A stretch of 64,000 nt of DNA from Pseudomonas corrugata (GCF_001269905.1 NZ_LHVK01000008.1:1-64000); one strand, 5' to 3'; counted from the stretch's first letter, positions 47,217 through 56,588 are shown. The notes: generated from the sequence alone by a model not told the origin. A program made the numbers and translations.

Positions 47217-48185
47217 ATGCAACCCCAAGCTTTCTACCGCGCAGTGGCGGACGATTTTAGTGCCGTCGACGGCATCATCAAGAAGCAGCTGACTTCCCGA
47301 GTGCCGCTGGTGTCGAAAATCGGCGACTACATCACCTCGGCTGGCGGCAAGCGCCTGCGTCCTTTATTGGTGCTCCTGTGTGGCAAGGCCCTGGGTCGCG
47401 AAGGCGACGACCTGCGCCTGCTGGCTGCCACCATCGAATTCCTGCATACCGCCACCTTGCTGCATGACGACGTGGTCGACATGTCCGGCATGCGCCGTGG
47501 CCGCTCGACCGCCAATGCCATGTGGGGCAACGCCCCAAGTGTATTGGTGGGCGATTTCCTGTACTCGCGCTCGTTCGAAATGATGGTCGAACTGGGCTCG
47601 ATGCCGGTGATGAAGATCCTGTCCCAGGCCACTCGCATCATCGCTGAAGGCGAAGTACTGCAGTTGTCCAAGGTGCGTGACGCCAGCACCACCGAGGAAA
47701 CCTACATGGAGGTCATCCGCGGCAAGACCGCGATGCTCTTCGAAGCCTCGACCCACAGCGCCGCCGCGCTGGCCGGCGCGACCGCCGAGCAGAGCGAAGC
47801 GCTGCGCACCTTCGGCGACCACCTGGGCGTGGCCTTCCAGTTGGTGGACGACCTGTTGGACTACAAGGGCGACGCCGAAACCCTGGGCAAGAACGTCGGT
47901 GACGACCTCGCCGAGGGCAAGCCGACCCTGCCGCTGATCTACACCATGCGCGAAGGGTCGCCAGAACAGGCGGCCCTGGTACGCCAGGCCATCCAGAAAG
48001 GCGGCATCGAAGACCTGGAAAGCATTCGCGCAGCGGTCGAAGCCTCCGGCTCGCTGGACTACACCGCGAAACTGGCCCGGGACTATGTCGCCCGCGCAAT
48101 CAAATGCCTCAATGCCCTGCCGGCCAGCGAGTACCGCGATGCCCTGGTGGAATTGAGCGAGTTTGCGGTCGCCCGTACCCACTGA
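47217..48185 (+). CDS. ispB: Octaprenyl/solanesyl diphosphate synthase
   Basis: The 322-residue trans-prenyltransferase makes the ubiquinone side chain. The two Asp-rich motifs are [15 protein letters not shown] (near residues 80-94) and '[11 protein letters not shown]' (near 208-218). The chain length is expected to be nine units (Q-9) in pseudomonads, inferred from taxonomy. The ATG at 47217 has TGGAG upstream. It is divergent from rplU, the universal arrangement in gammaproteobacteria. Confidence 0.95.
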   Translation: MQPQAFYRAVADDFSAVDGIIKKQLTSRVPLVSKIGDYITSAGGKRLRPLLVLLCGKALGREGDDLRLLAATIEFLHTATLLHDDVVDMSGMRRGRSTANAMWGNAPSVLVGDFLYSRSFEMMVELGSMPVMKILSQATRIIAEGEVLQLSKVRDASTTEETYMEVIRGKTAMLFEASTHSAAALAGATAEQSEALRTFGDHLGVAFQLVDDLLDYKGDAETLGKNVGDDLAEGKPTLPLIYTMREGSPEQAALVRQAIQKGGIEDLESIRAAVEASGSLDYTAKLARDYVARAIKCLNALPASEYRDALVELSEFAVARTH

Positions 48186-48197
48186 TCCAGGGGCCTC

Positions 48198-48227
48198 TGT
48201 GGCGAGGGGATTTATCCCCTCGCCACA
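48198..48227. repeat. Short palindrome of the GGCGAGGGGAT family
   Basis: TGTGGCGAGGGGATTTATCCCCTCGCCACA is the inner-deleted form of the inverted pairs at 25983 and 34141, leaving only the arms and a short loop, 12 bases after the ispB stop. Without a T-run it is not a standard terminator. Confidence 0.75.
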
Positions 48228-48308
48228 ATGCCTTCGCAGCACCACCCTCCTCGCAAAAAACCCTATATAATGTGCGCCCTTTTGCCCTCCTGATACCAAG
48301 GAACCTTA

Positions 48309-48650
48309 GTGAGCACGTTGCCACCCTGCCCGAAATGCAATTCCGAATACACTTACGAAGACGGTACCCAACTGGTCTGCCCGGAGTGTGCCCACGAATG
48401 GTCTGCCACCGGCGAAGTCGAAGCGGCGTCCGATGACACCGTGAAGAAAGACTCGGTCGGCAACGTCCTGCAGGACGGCGACACCATTACCGTGATCAAG
48501 GACCTCAAGGTCAAGGGCACGTCGCTGGTGGTCAAGGTGGGCACCAAGGTCAAGAACATCCGCCTGTGCGACGGCGATCATGACATTGACTGCAAGATCG
48601 ATGGCATCGGCCCGATGAAACTCAAATCCGAGTTCGTCAGAAAGGTCTGA
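48309..48650 (+). CDS. yjdM: Zinc-ribbon protein YjdM (PhnA family)
   Basis: The 113-residue protein has an N-terminal zinc ribbon with CPKC and CPEC (near residues 7-10 and 24-27) and the C-terminal '[20 protein letters not shown]' beta domain of YjdM/PhnA. Despite the name PhnA, a phosphonate role is not established. The GTG start has AAGGAA seven bases upstream, and TATAAT is present at 48266-48271. A hairpin without T-run follows at about 48659-48686. Confidence 0.9.
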   Translation: MSTLPPCPKCNSEYTYEDGTQLVCPECAHEWSATGEVEAASDDTVKKDSVGNVLQDGDTITVIKDLKVKGTSLVVKVGTKVKNIRLCDGDHDIDCKIDGIGPMKLKSEFVRKV

Positions 48651-48807
48651 GCCTTCTGCATCCCATCCCGCGCCTTGCGTGGGATGGTGCCGCGCCCTCC
48701 CCGCTTCAGCCCGGTTTTGCACATGCCAGCCAAACGCCAGCCGCCGCGAGCTGCGACAACCCATCGCCAGAAAACAAACCGGAATACAAATAGAGCCTTG
48801 CTATTTC

Positions 48808-48826
48808 GATAATAAGAATTATTCTC
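48808..48826 (+). promoter_or_regulatory. Fur-box-like operator
   Basis: GATAATAAGAATTATTCTC matches the classical 19-base Fur consensus GATAATGATAATCATTATC at 15 of 19 positions by direct comparison. It overlaps a candidate -10 (TATTCT, 48820-48825) whose -35 would be TTGCTA at 48798. It lies 28 bases upstream of the 48854 start codon. Confidence 0.65.
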
Positions 48827-48853
48827 ATTAAACCCTTCAAGGAGATGAGAACC

Positions 48854-49111
48854 ATGACTTATTTGATCGATGCCTGGCTGGACCGCCCACATCCTTACCT
48901 CAGGATCCTGCATCGGGAAACCGGGGAAGTCTGTGCGGTGCTTGAAGAAGAAGCCTTGAGCGAACTACAGGACCATGGAGACCTGGACATCAACAGCCTG
49001 AACTCCAGCGAACCGCTGGTGCTCAAGGAGCTGGTGCGAAACCTGTTCCTGTTCTGCTATGCCCGGGCATTGCGCCCGACAAGTGATTTCAATGGCAAGT
49101 TTCACGGATGA
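48854..49111 (+). CDS. Conserved hypothetical protein, probably iron-regulated
   Basis: The 85-residue soluble protein starts MTYLIDAWLDRPHPYLRILH and contains 'NSSEPLVLKELVRNLFLFCY'. No domain is recognised. By memory its P. aeruginosa counterpart in the same position (after ispB) is PA4570, reported among iron-starvation-induced genes; this was not checked. The ribosome site is excellent (AAGGAGATGAGAACC before ATG). A Fur-like box overlaps the promoter, so expression is expected to rise when iron is low. Three in-frame codons upstream are not needed. Confidence 0.78.
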   Translation: MTYLIDAWLDRPHPYLRILHRETGEVCAVLEEEALSELQDHGDLDINSLNSSEPLVLKELVRNLFLFCYARALRPTSDFNGKFHG

Positions 49112-49121
49112 GCACACAAGC

Positions 49122-49213
49122 CCTGTGGGAGCGAGCCCGCTCGCGATGACGGCGTGTCAGTCAACATTAACTCGACTGACTGACCGCCATCGCGAGCAAA
49201 CCCGCTCCCACAA
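49122..49213. repeat. REP doublet
   Basis: CTGTGGGAGCGAGCCCGCTCGCGA and TCGCGAGCAAACCCGCTCCCAC, about 45 bases apart, between convergent genes (48854-49111 and fklB). The right arm has two differences from the family sequence. Confidence 0.85.
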
Positions 49214-49228
49214 AGGCCTGCTATTGCC

Positions 49229-49846
49229 TTACAGAACGTCCAACAGCTCGACGTCGAACACCAGAACGCTGTGCGGCGGGATGCTGCCAACGCCCTGGGC
49301 GCCGTAAGCCAGTTCGCTCGGCACGTACAGGCGCCATTTGCTGCCGGCATTCATCAGTTGCAGCGCTTCGGTCCAGCCTGGGATCACGCCGCCTACCGGG
49401 AATTCGGCTGGCTGGCCACGATCGTAGGAGCTGTCGAACACGGTGCCGTCGATCAGGGTGCCGTGGTAGTGGGTACGCACCTGGTCTTCACGGGTCGGCT
49501 TGGCGCCTTCACCCTGGGTCAGCACTTCAAATTGCAAGCCCGAAGCCAGGGTGGTGATGCCGTCGCGCTTGGCATTTTCAGCCAGGAACGCACGACCTTC
49601 GCCAGCAGCGGCTTCGGCTTTAGCGGCGGCTTCGGCCTGCATGATTTCGCGGATGACCTTGAAGCTGGCGGACATTTCTTCCTGGCCCACACGGCTTGGC
49701 TTGCCGGCGAAGGCGTCGGTCAGGCCGGCCAGGATCGCATCCAGGCTGACGCCCGGTGGCGGGTTGTCGCGCAATTGGTCGCCCAGCTGACGACCAATGC
49801 CATAGCTGACGCGGGTTTCGTCGGTGGACAGGTTTACTTCGGACAT
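49229..49846 (-). CDS. fklB: FKBP-type peptidyl-prolyl isomerase FklB
   Basis: The 205-residue protein has an N-terminal dimerisation domain ('LSTDETRVSYGIGRQLGDQL', about 1-90), a helical linker rich in Ala and Glu, and a C-terminal FKBP domain (about 110-205) with 'DQVRTHYHGTLIDGTVFDSS', 'GVIPGWTEALQLMNAGSKWR' and 'ELAYGAQGVGSIPPHSVLVF'. It is similar to FkpA/FklB/Mip-type isomerases. The start at 49846 gives a cytoplasmic protein with GGAG upstream; an in-frame start at 49975 would add a hydrophobic stretch but is judged unlikely. Confidence 0.9.
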   Translation of the reverse strand: MSEVNLSTDETRVSYGIGRQLGDQLRDNPPPGVSLDAILAGLTDAFAGKPSRVGQEEMSASFKVIREIMQAEAAAKAEAAAGEGRAFLAENAKRDGITTLASGLQFEVLTQGEGAKPTREDQVRTHYHGTLIDGTVFDSSYDRGQPAEFPVGGVIPGWTEALQLMNAGSKWRLYVPSELAYGAQGVGSIPPHSVLVFDVELLDVL

Positions 49847-49997
49847 GCTGCTGCTCCGCTGTGCGGACGGCTCGGGAATGGCCGTGAGTGACACAGCGCC
49901 TCCCGGAGCGCCCGGAACCAAAAGGGCGAGCAGACTAGCACAGATGCCATGACGGATGACGAGCGCCCACATCAAAGTGCCTCGCCGGAAACGACAA

Positions 49998-50025
49998 CGC
50001 CCGCCTGCTTCTCGACAGGCGGGCG
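49998..50025. other. Strong hairpin downstream of the YqhA-like gene
   Basis: CGCCCGCCTG-CTTCTCGA-CAGGCGGGCG forms a perfect 10-bp GC-rich stem, 16 bases after the stop codon of the leftward YqhA-like gene. No clear T-run follows on either strand, so termination is possible but not certain. Confidence 0.55.
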
Positions 50026-50041
50026 CTGCGCCAATGGGGTT

Positions 50042-50530
50042 TCAGTGCTTGGTCAGCTTGTCCAGATAGCCCATGGCGAACGCCGACACCACGAAGGTCA
50101 TGTGGATGATCACGTACCACTTCAGGTGTTCGGGATCGACATTCTTGGCGTCCATGAAAATGCGCAGCAGGTGAATGGAGGAAATGGCCACGATGGAGGC
50201 GGCGACTTTCATCTTCAGCGATGAAGAGTCCATGGTGCCCAGCCAGTTGAGCTTTTCCTTGTCTGAATCGATGTCCAGTTGCGAAACGAAGTTCTCGTAG
50301 CCGGAAATCATCACCATCACCAGCAGGCCACCCACCAGCGCCATGTCGATCAGCGACAGCAGCACCAGGATCAGATCGGACTCGGCCATGGAAAATACGT
50401 TGGGGATGACGTGAAAGACTTCCTGGAAGAATTTCAACGCCAGGGCCAGCAGGCCCAGGGACAGCCCGAAGTAGATCGGCGCCAGCAGCCAACGGGAGGC
50501 GTACATTGCATTTTCGATAAAGCGTTCCAT
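50042..50530 (-). CDS. UPF0114/YqhA-family inner-membrane protein
   Basis: The 162-residue protein has four membrane segments: '[20 protein letters not shown]', '[20 protein letters not shown]', '[18 protein letters not shown]' and '[20 protein letters not shown]'. It matches the TIGR00645/YqhA family (UPF0114). The function is unknown. The start [16 protein letters not shown] is characteristic. It is a single gene before a strong hairpin, followed by fklB in the same direction. Confidence 0.9.
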   Translation of the reverse strand: MERFIENAMYASRWLLAPIYFGLSLGLLALALKFFQEVFHVIPNVFSMAESDLILVLLSLIDMALVGGLLVMVMISGYENFVSQLDIDSDKEKLNWLGTMDSSSLKMKVAASIVAISSIHLLRIFMDAKNVDPEHLKWYVIIHMTFVVSAFAMGYLDKLTKH

Positions 50531-50652
50531 TGAATCTCACACCAGGGGCAAAAAATGGCGGCGAGTATATCAGCCACGACGAGCCCCACAAACGCAGGGC
50601 CATCCCTGGCCGCTGCCGCTGGTGTCAGGTTGTAGATGCCGGAATCCGGTCC

Positions 50653-50994
50653 TCAATGGGGCGGATGGAACTCGAAGCCGCCAGCATTGCGGCAACGACC
50701 GCCATTGATCTCACGTAGTTGGGCCTGCATGTGCAGGCACCAGATCTGCGGATCGTTGGCCAGCTCATAACCATGCAAGGTCAACGCCTGGACAATGGTG
50801 TCGAGGATCGATTCGGCGGCGTTCGGGCCAGGAAACGGTCCCTGGGCCTTGAGGGCGGAAGGTTGTTCGCCAGCCATTCCGGCGGCGAAAAGCAGGGTCC
50901 ACATGCCGGTATCCCCCGCCAACGGACGGATGGCGCATTCGATACGAGTGACAAGACCCAGGCATTGACGGGTGAGGCAAAGGTTGCGCGACAT
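50653..50994 (-). CDS. Conserved hypothetical protein
   Basis: The 113-residue protein starts MSRNLCLTRQCLGLVTRIEC and contains 'ILDTIVQALTLHGYELANDP' and several cysteines. No domain is recognised, and there is no signal peptide. By memory P. aeruginosa has a similar gene (PA4575) between the YqhA-like gene and the Lon-like protease, so position supports that it is real. The start at 50994 has TGAGGGGCG upstream; the longer frame runs into the REP doublet. No function can be given. Confidence 0.65.
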   Translation of the reverse strand: MSRNLCLTRQCLGLVTRIECAIRPLAGDTGMWTLLFAAGMAGEQPSALKAQGPFPGPNAAESILDTIVQALTLHGYELANDPQIWCLHMQAQLREINGGRCRNAGGFEFHPPH

Positions 50995-51195
50995 GGCGGC
51001 GCCCCTCAGTGATACGGTATTCAGCCCCGGGGAGGCTGTTTCGATCCAATGATGACTCTCGTTATCCTTGAACTGAGGATAGAAGAAAAGTTCCGCTTGC
51101 AAGCCAAGCGAGACCAGAATGCGCCGAATGGTCATAGTGTGAATATTGACGCCAAGAGCGTGGCATTTTTCACAAGAAATGACCGTAAAAGCTAT

Positions 51196-51284
51196 TGTGG
51201 GAGCGGGCTTGCTCGCGAAGACGGAATACCAGTCGACATGACCGTGACTGACATACCGCCTTCGCGAGCAAGCCCGCTCCCACA
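51196..51284. repeat. REP doublet
   Basis: TGTGGGAGCGGGCTTGCTCGCGAA and TTCGCGAGCAAGCCCGCTCCCACA, 41 bases apart, perfect arms of a variant core (GGGCTTGC). It lies between the Lon-like protease and the small gene at 50653, both leftward. The rest of the 50995-51306 gap shows no gene. Confidence 0.85.
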
Positions 51285-51306
51285 TGGATCGCCTATTCGA
51301 TGAGAA

Positions 51307-53745
51307 TCAAGCCGGCTTGGCCTCCGCCAAGGCTGCTTGCGCCAGTTCCTTCTCCGCCTCCTTGATGTCGTCCTCGCTGATCATCTCGGCAATCACCCTC
51401 AGCCGTTCCACCACGCGGGCGTTGACGCTGCCCTCCGGGAACTCGCCATTCTCATCCGGCTCACCGGCGGGTTCACCCACCAGCAGGCTCAAGGCCTCGT
51501 CGGCCTGGCGCACGGCATAGACGTGGAACTGCCCCGCCCGGACGGCAGCCAGCACCTTCTCATCGAGCATCAGGGTAGCGACGTTGGCCTGGGGAATGAT
51601 TGCCCCCTGCTCGCCGGTCAGCCCACGGGCTTCACAGAGACGGAAGAAGCCTTCGATCTTCTCGTTGACCCCACCCACCGCCTGCACTTCACCGAACTGG
51701 TTGATGGAGCCGGTGATGGCGAAGCACTGCTTCAACGGTGTCTTCGACAACGCCGAAATCAGCGTGCAGGCCTCACCCAGGGAGGCGCTGTCGCCGTCGA
51801 CATAACCGTAGGACTGCTCCAGGGCAATACTGGCCGAGATCGCCAGCGGGAACTCCTGGGCGTAGCGGCTGCCCAGGTAACCGGTCAGGATCATCACGCC
51901 CTTGGAGTGAATCGGCTGGCCGAGGTTGACCTCACGCTCGATGTCGACGATACCGCTACCGCCCGGATACACCGTGGCGGAAATCCGCGCCGGTACACCG
52001 AACGCCGAGTCGCCTACCTCCAGCACCGTCAACCCATTGCATTTGCCCACGGCCGCGCCATCGGTGTCGATCAGGATGATCCCCGCCAGCATGTCGTCGA
52101 GGATCCGAGCCGAAACGCGCCCGGTGCGGGTAGCCTTGGCCTTGAGGGCGCGCTCGATGTGGCCGGCGTCGGTCATCTCGTCACCGGCCAGTTGACGGAT
52201 GAAATCCGCCTCGCTGACCAGTTGGAACAGATCGCCGATACGGGCCGACAAGCGTCCCTGGTGTTCAGCCAGGCGCGCACTGTAGGTTGCCAGGCGCGCC
52301 ACCGCATCGGCGGTCAGCGGCGCCATACCCTCCTCCGAGGTGCGGGTCTTGAGCAACTGGGCGAACTGCTCCAGGCTCTCGTCGCCCATCGGGATGTCTT
52401 CGTCGAAGTCCACCAGCACGCGGAACATCTCCTGGAAGTCCGAATCCAGGTCCTGCAAGGCGTAATAGAGCTGGCGGGCGCCGATGATCACGACCTTGAC
52501 CTGCAAAGGGATGTGCTGCGGTGTCAGGGTCACTGTGGCCAGGCGGCCCAGTTCGCCCAGAGGTGACTCCATCTTCAGCTTGCGCGATTGCAGAGCACGC
52601 TTGAGTGCGTCCCACACGAACGGCTCGCCGAGCATTTTTTCCGCTTCGAGGATCAGGAAGCCACCGTTGGCCCGATGCAAGGCACCGGGACGCAGCTGCC
52701 GATACGTGGTGTAGAGCGCACCCTGGTCAGTGCTGTACTCGATGCGCCCGAACAGGTTGTCGTAGGTCGGGTGCGGTTCGAACACCACCGGTGCGCCGCC
52801 GCTCGCCGGATGCCCCACCACCAGGCTCGGCGCATATTGCTCTTCCAGCATTTTGCGGGCGATGGCGTCGGTCTTGCTGTCGTCCACCAGTTGCTCGACC
52901 ACCGTCCGCAGCAGATTGACCTGCATCGCCTGCAGGTAACCGCAGACCGCTGCGTTCTCCGCATACTTTTCCGACAACGGCGCCAACAGCGGCTGCAAGG
53001 CCAGTGTGATGGTTTCTTCGTTGAGCTGGCGCAGTTGGTTGCTGGACTCCCGCTTCCACTGCGGCAGGCTGGCGAGTTCTTCGTTCAGGCGCTCTTCCAG
53101 GCCGGAGATGTCGTCATGGAAACGCTCGCGTTCGGATTCCGGCAACTGGGCGAATTCCGCTTCATCGAGGGCCTTGCCTTCGCTCATCGGCGTGAAGGCG
53201 ATATTGCTGCTGTCGCGATATAGCGCGACATCCTTCTCCAGGGCCAGGCGCTCGATGACATCCAGGGCGCGGTCGTAGCGCTGGTTGAATGCCCGGTCGA
53301 TAGCGCTTTTCTTCTGCTGGTAGGACGGGTGCTCGAATACCGCCGGAAATGTCGACAGCAGGTTGTCGATCAGGCCATTGATATCGCTGATGAACGCACC
53401 GGCAGTACCCGACGGCAGTTCCAGGGCCCGGGGTTCGCGAGGCTCATCGAAGTTGTTGACGTAGACCCAGTCCGCCGGGGTCTGCATGCGCTTGCCTTCG
53501 GCCTTGAGATAGCGTTTTACGAATGAGAACCGGCCGGTGCCGGGCTCGCCCATGACAAATACGTTGTAACCGGGGCGCGGCATGGCCACGCCGAACTGCA
53601 ATGCTTCGACCGCACGCTCCTGGCCAAGCACACCGCGGAAGGGCTCCAGATCATTGGTGGTAGAGAAGCTGAACTGTTCAGCGGAAAACGGACGGGTCAG
53701 CGCATCGGGCGCTAGACGCAAGCTGGCAGCAACAGGATCAGGCAT
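51307..53745 (-). CDS. Lon-family AAA protease (LonB-like)
   Basis: The 812-residue protein has an N-terminal AAA-type region with 'VMGEPGTGRFSFVKRYL' near residues 64-80, where Arg replaces the Walker A Lys. A long helical insertion follows (about 130-300), then 'ANGGFLILEAEKML' (Walker B-like) near 360. The C-terminal Lon protease domain (about 560-770) has the Ser in 'YGYVDGDSASLGEACTLISA' and the Lys in 'VGGVNEKIEGFF', the Ser-Lys dyad. It is not the classical heat-shock Lon and resembles PA4576 by recollection. It probably degrades selected proteins in the cytoplasm; ATP hydrolysis may be altered. Confidence 0.9.
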   Translation of the reverse strand: MPDPVAASLRLAPDALTRPFSAEQFSFSTTNDLEPFRGVLGQERAVEALQFGVAMPRPGYNVFVMGEPGTGRFSFVKRYLKAEGKRMQTPADWVYVNNFDEPREPRALELPSGTAGAFISDINGLIDNLLSTFPAVFEHPSYQQKKSAIDRAFNQRYDRALDVIERLALEKDVALYRDSSNIAFTPMSEGKALDEAEFAQLPESERERFHDDISGLEERLNEELASLPQWKRESSNQLRQLNEETITLALQPLLAPLSEKYAENAAVCGYLQAMQVNLLRTVVEQLVDDSKTDAIARKMLEEQYAPSLVVGHPASGGAPVVFEPHPTYDNLFGRIEYSTDQGALYTTYRQLRPGALHRANGGFLILEAEKMLGEPFVWDALKRALQSRKLKMESPLGELGRLATVTLTPQHIPLQVKVVIIGARQLYYALQDLDSDFQEMFRVLVDFDEDIPMGDESLEQFAQLLKTRTSEEGMAPLTADAVARLATYSARLAEHQGRLSARIGDLFQLVSEADFIRQLAGDEMTDAGHIERALKAKATRTGRVSARILDDMLAGIILIDTDGAAVGKCNGLTVLEVGDSAFGVPARISATVYPGGSGIVDIEREVNLGQPIHSKGVMILTGYLGSRYAQEFPLAISASIALEQSYGYVDGDSASLGEACTLISALSKTPLKQCFAITGSINQFGEVQAVGGVNEKIEGFFRLCEARGLTGEQGAIIPQANVATLMLDEKVLAAVRAGQFHVYAVRQADEALSLLVGEPAGEPDENGEFPEGSVNARVVERLRVIAEMISEDDIKEAEKELAQAALAEAKPA

Positions 53746-54039
53746 CGGGCTTCCTTACATCAGGCGGGGCAGATAACGGCATTCTGGCGCCGCCCGTACC
53801 TGACTGGCAAGGAGCGCCTCAGGTCAAAGCATAGTCAACCGGCCGAGGTGGAGCCGGAGCCGAGAGCCGTAAGGTCATGACGTGGTGGATAGTTTTTGCA
53901 AAATGTCACGGAACCCTCGGATCGTGCCTAAACTCCAAACTGCGCGGCTGGAACAATAACCGGCCCACTGGCACGAGTGGTTGAGGCCACGAAAGCGCCA
54001 GACCCTGTCCATTGGTATGCACATAAAGAGAACATAGCT

Positions 54040-54528
54040 ATGAAACGGATTCTTCTCGGTACTCTCTTCACCGCTGTATCCCTCAACGCCATGGCTCAGG
54101 CGCCGGGCGGCCCGGATTGCGGTTGGGGCAACATGCTGTTCGAAGGTCAGCGTGGCACCCCGGCTCACTTCCTCGCTTCCACCACCAACGGCACCTCCGG
54201 CAACGCCACCTTCGGCATGACCTCCGGCACCAACGGCTGCTCGACCAACGCAGCACTGACCTATGGTGGCAAGTCCTGGCTGGCCATGAATGGAATGATG
54301 AACGAGCTGTCCGAAGACATGGCCAAGGGTCAGGGCGAAGCGCTGACCACCTATGCCGTGGTACTGGGTGTGGCGCCGGAAGATCGCGCCCACTTCTCCG
54401 CTGTCACCCACGAGCACTTCCAGCAGATCTTCAGCAAGGCTGACGTGACCGCAGAAGACGTGCATACCAATACCCTGGCCGTACTGAAAAACGATCCTCG
54501 TCTGGCCAAGTACGCCACTCAAGCTTAA
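54040..54528 (+). CDS. DUF3015 secreted protein
   Basis: The 162-residue protein has a signal peptide (MKRILLGTLFTAVSLNAMAQ) and a mature part with 'APGGPDCGWGNMLFEGQRG', 'FGMTSGTNGCSTNAALTYGG' and 'MNGMMNELSEDMAKGQGEAL', the DUF3015 pattern. Two cysteines probably form a disulfide. The role is unknown; it is expected in the periplasm. Start 54040 has AAAGAGAAC upstream. It has its own terminator and precedes the DUF4105 gene. Confidence 0.88.
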   Translation: MKRILLGTLFTAVSLNAMAQAPGGPDCGWGNMLFEGQRGTPAHFLASTTNGTSGNATFGMTSGTNGCSTNAALTYGGKSWLAMNGMMNELSEDMAKGQGEALTTYAVVLGVAPEDRAHFSAVTHEHFQQIFSKADVTAEDVHTNTLAVLKNDPRLAKYATQA

Positions 54529-54539
54529 GCTCGACCCCA

Positions 54540-54572
54540 CTCGCTCCCTTCGGGGAGCGGGTTTTCTTTTTT
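54540..54572 (+). terminator. Rho-independent terminator of the DUF3015 gene
   Basis: CGCTCCC-TTCG-GGGAGCG is followed by GGTTTTCTTTTTT, 13 bases after the stop. Confidence 0.9.
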
Positions 54573-54617
54573 GGGGCCCATGCGGTCTTTATTTTTCGAC
54601 TTTCCAAGTAGCCGACT

Positions 54618-56471
54618 ATGCTCAAACGCCTTGCCTGGCTGGCGCTCTGTGTGTGCGCCCCATTGTCCGCCGCACCTCATGTCGACCCACAACGTTTGCA
54701 GCAATTGGCCAGTGACCGCTTCTGGATTTCCCTGGGCCACTACGAAACCGCCAAGCTCGGTGGCTGGCGCAGCTATGTCAGCGACAGGAAATTCTTCCTC
54801 GCACCCGATGGCAACGAACATCCCGATCATGAACTGATCGCCACGCTGCAGGCCCTTTACGGCCCCGCCAGCGCCGGCCAGCAACATGCCCAATGCGTGT
54901 ACCCGGCGCGCACGCGCTGGCTCAAGGCACAACTCAACCTGACCGATCTGCCGGTGGTCGATTGCAGCGAATTCAAGCAATGGTTCAAGGACGTCTCGCC
55001 CCACAGCGCGGTGATGATTTTCCCGGCCGCCTACCTGAACAGCCCGTCATCGATGTTCGGCCATACCCTGTTGCGCATCGACCAGGCCGACGTGCAACGG
55101 GACAGGACCGCCCTGCTGAGCTACGCAATCAATTTCGGTGCCTACATCGAAGGCTCGGACAACAGCATCATCTACGCCTGGAAGGGCTTGATGGGCGGCT
55201 ATCCCGGCCTGTTCGCCCTGGTGCCCTACCAGGAAAAACTGTCCGAGTACCGAAGCCTGGAGAACCGCGACCTGTGGGAATACCGCCTCAACCTGAGCCA
55301 GGTGGAAACCGAGCGTATGGTCGAGCATGTCTGGGAACTAAAGCAGATCCGCTTCGACTATTTCTTCTTCGACGAAAACTGCTCCTATCGCCTGCTCGAA
55401 CTGCTGCAAGTGGCCCGTCCCAGCCTGCGTCTGACCGAACAATTCCCGCTGACGGCGATCCCCACCGATACCGTCAAGGCCGTGAAGGAAGCCGGGTTGG
55501 TGGAGAGCATCGACTATCGACCGTCCCGCGAGCGGGAACTGCTCAGCCGCGCCGAACCGCTCACCGATGATGAACAACAATGGGTGCTGAAGGTCAGCGC
55601 CGACCAAAAGCAACTCCAGGCTCCCGAATTCAAGGCACTGCCCCGCGAGCGCCAGGCATTGATCGTTGATGCGGCCTATCGCCTGGAGCGTTACCGCGCC
55701 AACGGCCAGGAACGCGACCCGCAACGCGCCCAGCGCAGTTTCGAACTGTTGCGGGCGATCAACCAGAACCCTGCGCCGGAGCTCGATATTCCTCAACCGG
55801 GCCTGCCCGAGAACGGCCATGAATCGCGCACCTGGCAGGTCGGCCTTGGCACGCGGGGAGACCGGGCGTTCGGTGAGTACGGCTTGCGCATGGCTTATCA
55901 CGACCTCAATGACAACGCCGAAAGCTTCCCGCTGGGGGCGCAAATTGAAATCCTGCAATTGAAACTGCGCCAGTACGAAGGCGATGACTGGCAAGTGCAA
56001 CGACTGGACCTGGCGACCATCCGCTCCCTGACGCCGCGCAACGAGTTGCTGCAACCGCTGTCCTGGCAGGTTACGGGGGGCCTGGAACGGGTGCCAGGCA
56101 AGCACGACGATGAAACCCTGGTCAGCCACGTCAATGGCGGTGCCGGCGGCACCTGGGCGCTGGGCGAGGACGTGCTGGGATTTGCTCTGGGCACGATACG
56201 GGTGGAGCACAACAACGACTTCGCCCAATTCATCGCCCCGGCCACCGGGTTCAACAGCGGCGTGTTGTGGAAAAATCCGCTGGGCAATCTGAGCCTGGAG
56301 GCCAAGGGGGACTATTTCTTCAACGGCGAGGTGCGCCGAAGTGTGAGCCTGAACCAACAATGGGAGCTGTCCCGCAACCTCGGCCTGCGCCTGAGTGCCC
56401 AGCGAGCGTTCAGCCACCTGGCCTCGCCGGAGAACGAGGTGATGCTTGAGGTGAAGTGGTATCACTATTGA
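54618..56471 (+). CDS. DUF4105 (Lnb-type) envelope protein with C-terminal barrel
   Basis: The 617-residue protein has a signal peptide (MLKRLAWLALCVCAPLSA), an N-terminal periplasmic domain (about 30-290) of the DUF4105/Lnb type, and a C-terminal half with alternating beta-barrel-like strands ('TWQVGLGTRGDRAFGEYGLR' onward, ending in aromatic KWYHY). Candidate catalytic residues are His in 'SPSSMFGHTLLRID' near 151 and Cys in 'FFFDENCSYRLLELL' near 254, as in thiol-based folds. Pfam names this domain after Lnb, a lipoprotein N-acyltransferase (recalled); function here is inferred. It stands just after the DUF3015 gene terminator. Confidence 0.8.
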   Translation: MLKRLAWLALCVCAPLSAAPHVDPQRLQQLASDRFWISLGHYETAKLGGWRSYVSDRKFFLAPDGNEHPDHELIATLQALYGPASAGQQHAQCVYPARTRWLKAQLNLTDLPVVDCSEFKQWFKDVSPHSAVMIFPAAYLNSPSSMFGHTLLRIDQADVQRDRTALLSYAINFGAYIEGSDNSIIYAWKGLMGGYPGLFALVPYQEKLSEYRSLENRDLWEYRLNLSQVETERMVEHVWELKQIRFDYFFFDENCSYRLLELLQVARPSLRLTEQFPLTAIPTDTVKAVKEAGLVESIDYRPSRERELLSRAEPLTDDEQQWVLKVSADQKQLQAPEFKALPRERQALIVDAAYRLERYRANGQERDPQRAQRSFELLRAINQNPAPELDIPQPGLPENGHESRTWQVGLGTRGDRAFGEYGLRMAYHDLNDNAESFPLGAQIEILQLKLRQYEGDDWQVQRLDLATIRSLTPRNELLQPLSWQVTGGLERVPGKHDDETLVSHVNGGAGGTWALGEDVLGFALGTIRVEHNNDFAQFIAPATGFNSGVLWKNPLGNLSLEAKGDYFFNGEVRRSVSLNQQWELSRNLGLRLSAQRAFSHLASPENEVMLEVKWYHY

Positions 56472-56588
56472 TACCTGAACTGGAGACAAGCTCAAGCGCC
56501 GCAAGACGAACTTTCGGGCTCGTTTCGAAGTCAGCCAAAATCAAGTAGATTGGCCCGGATAAACCTTTAATCGGAATTGAATGCTGCG

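Noticed and set aside
49847..49975. N-terminal extension of FklB with a hydrophobic stretch that could be a signal peptide
   Set aside because: The upstream start codon has no clear ribosome site, the extension does not end in a convincing cleavage site, and the shorter form starts with the usual MSEVNLSTDETRVSYG sequence.
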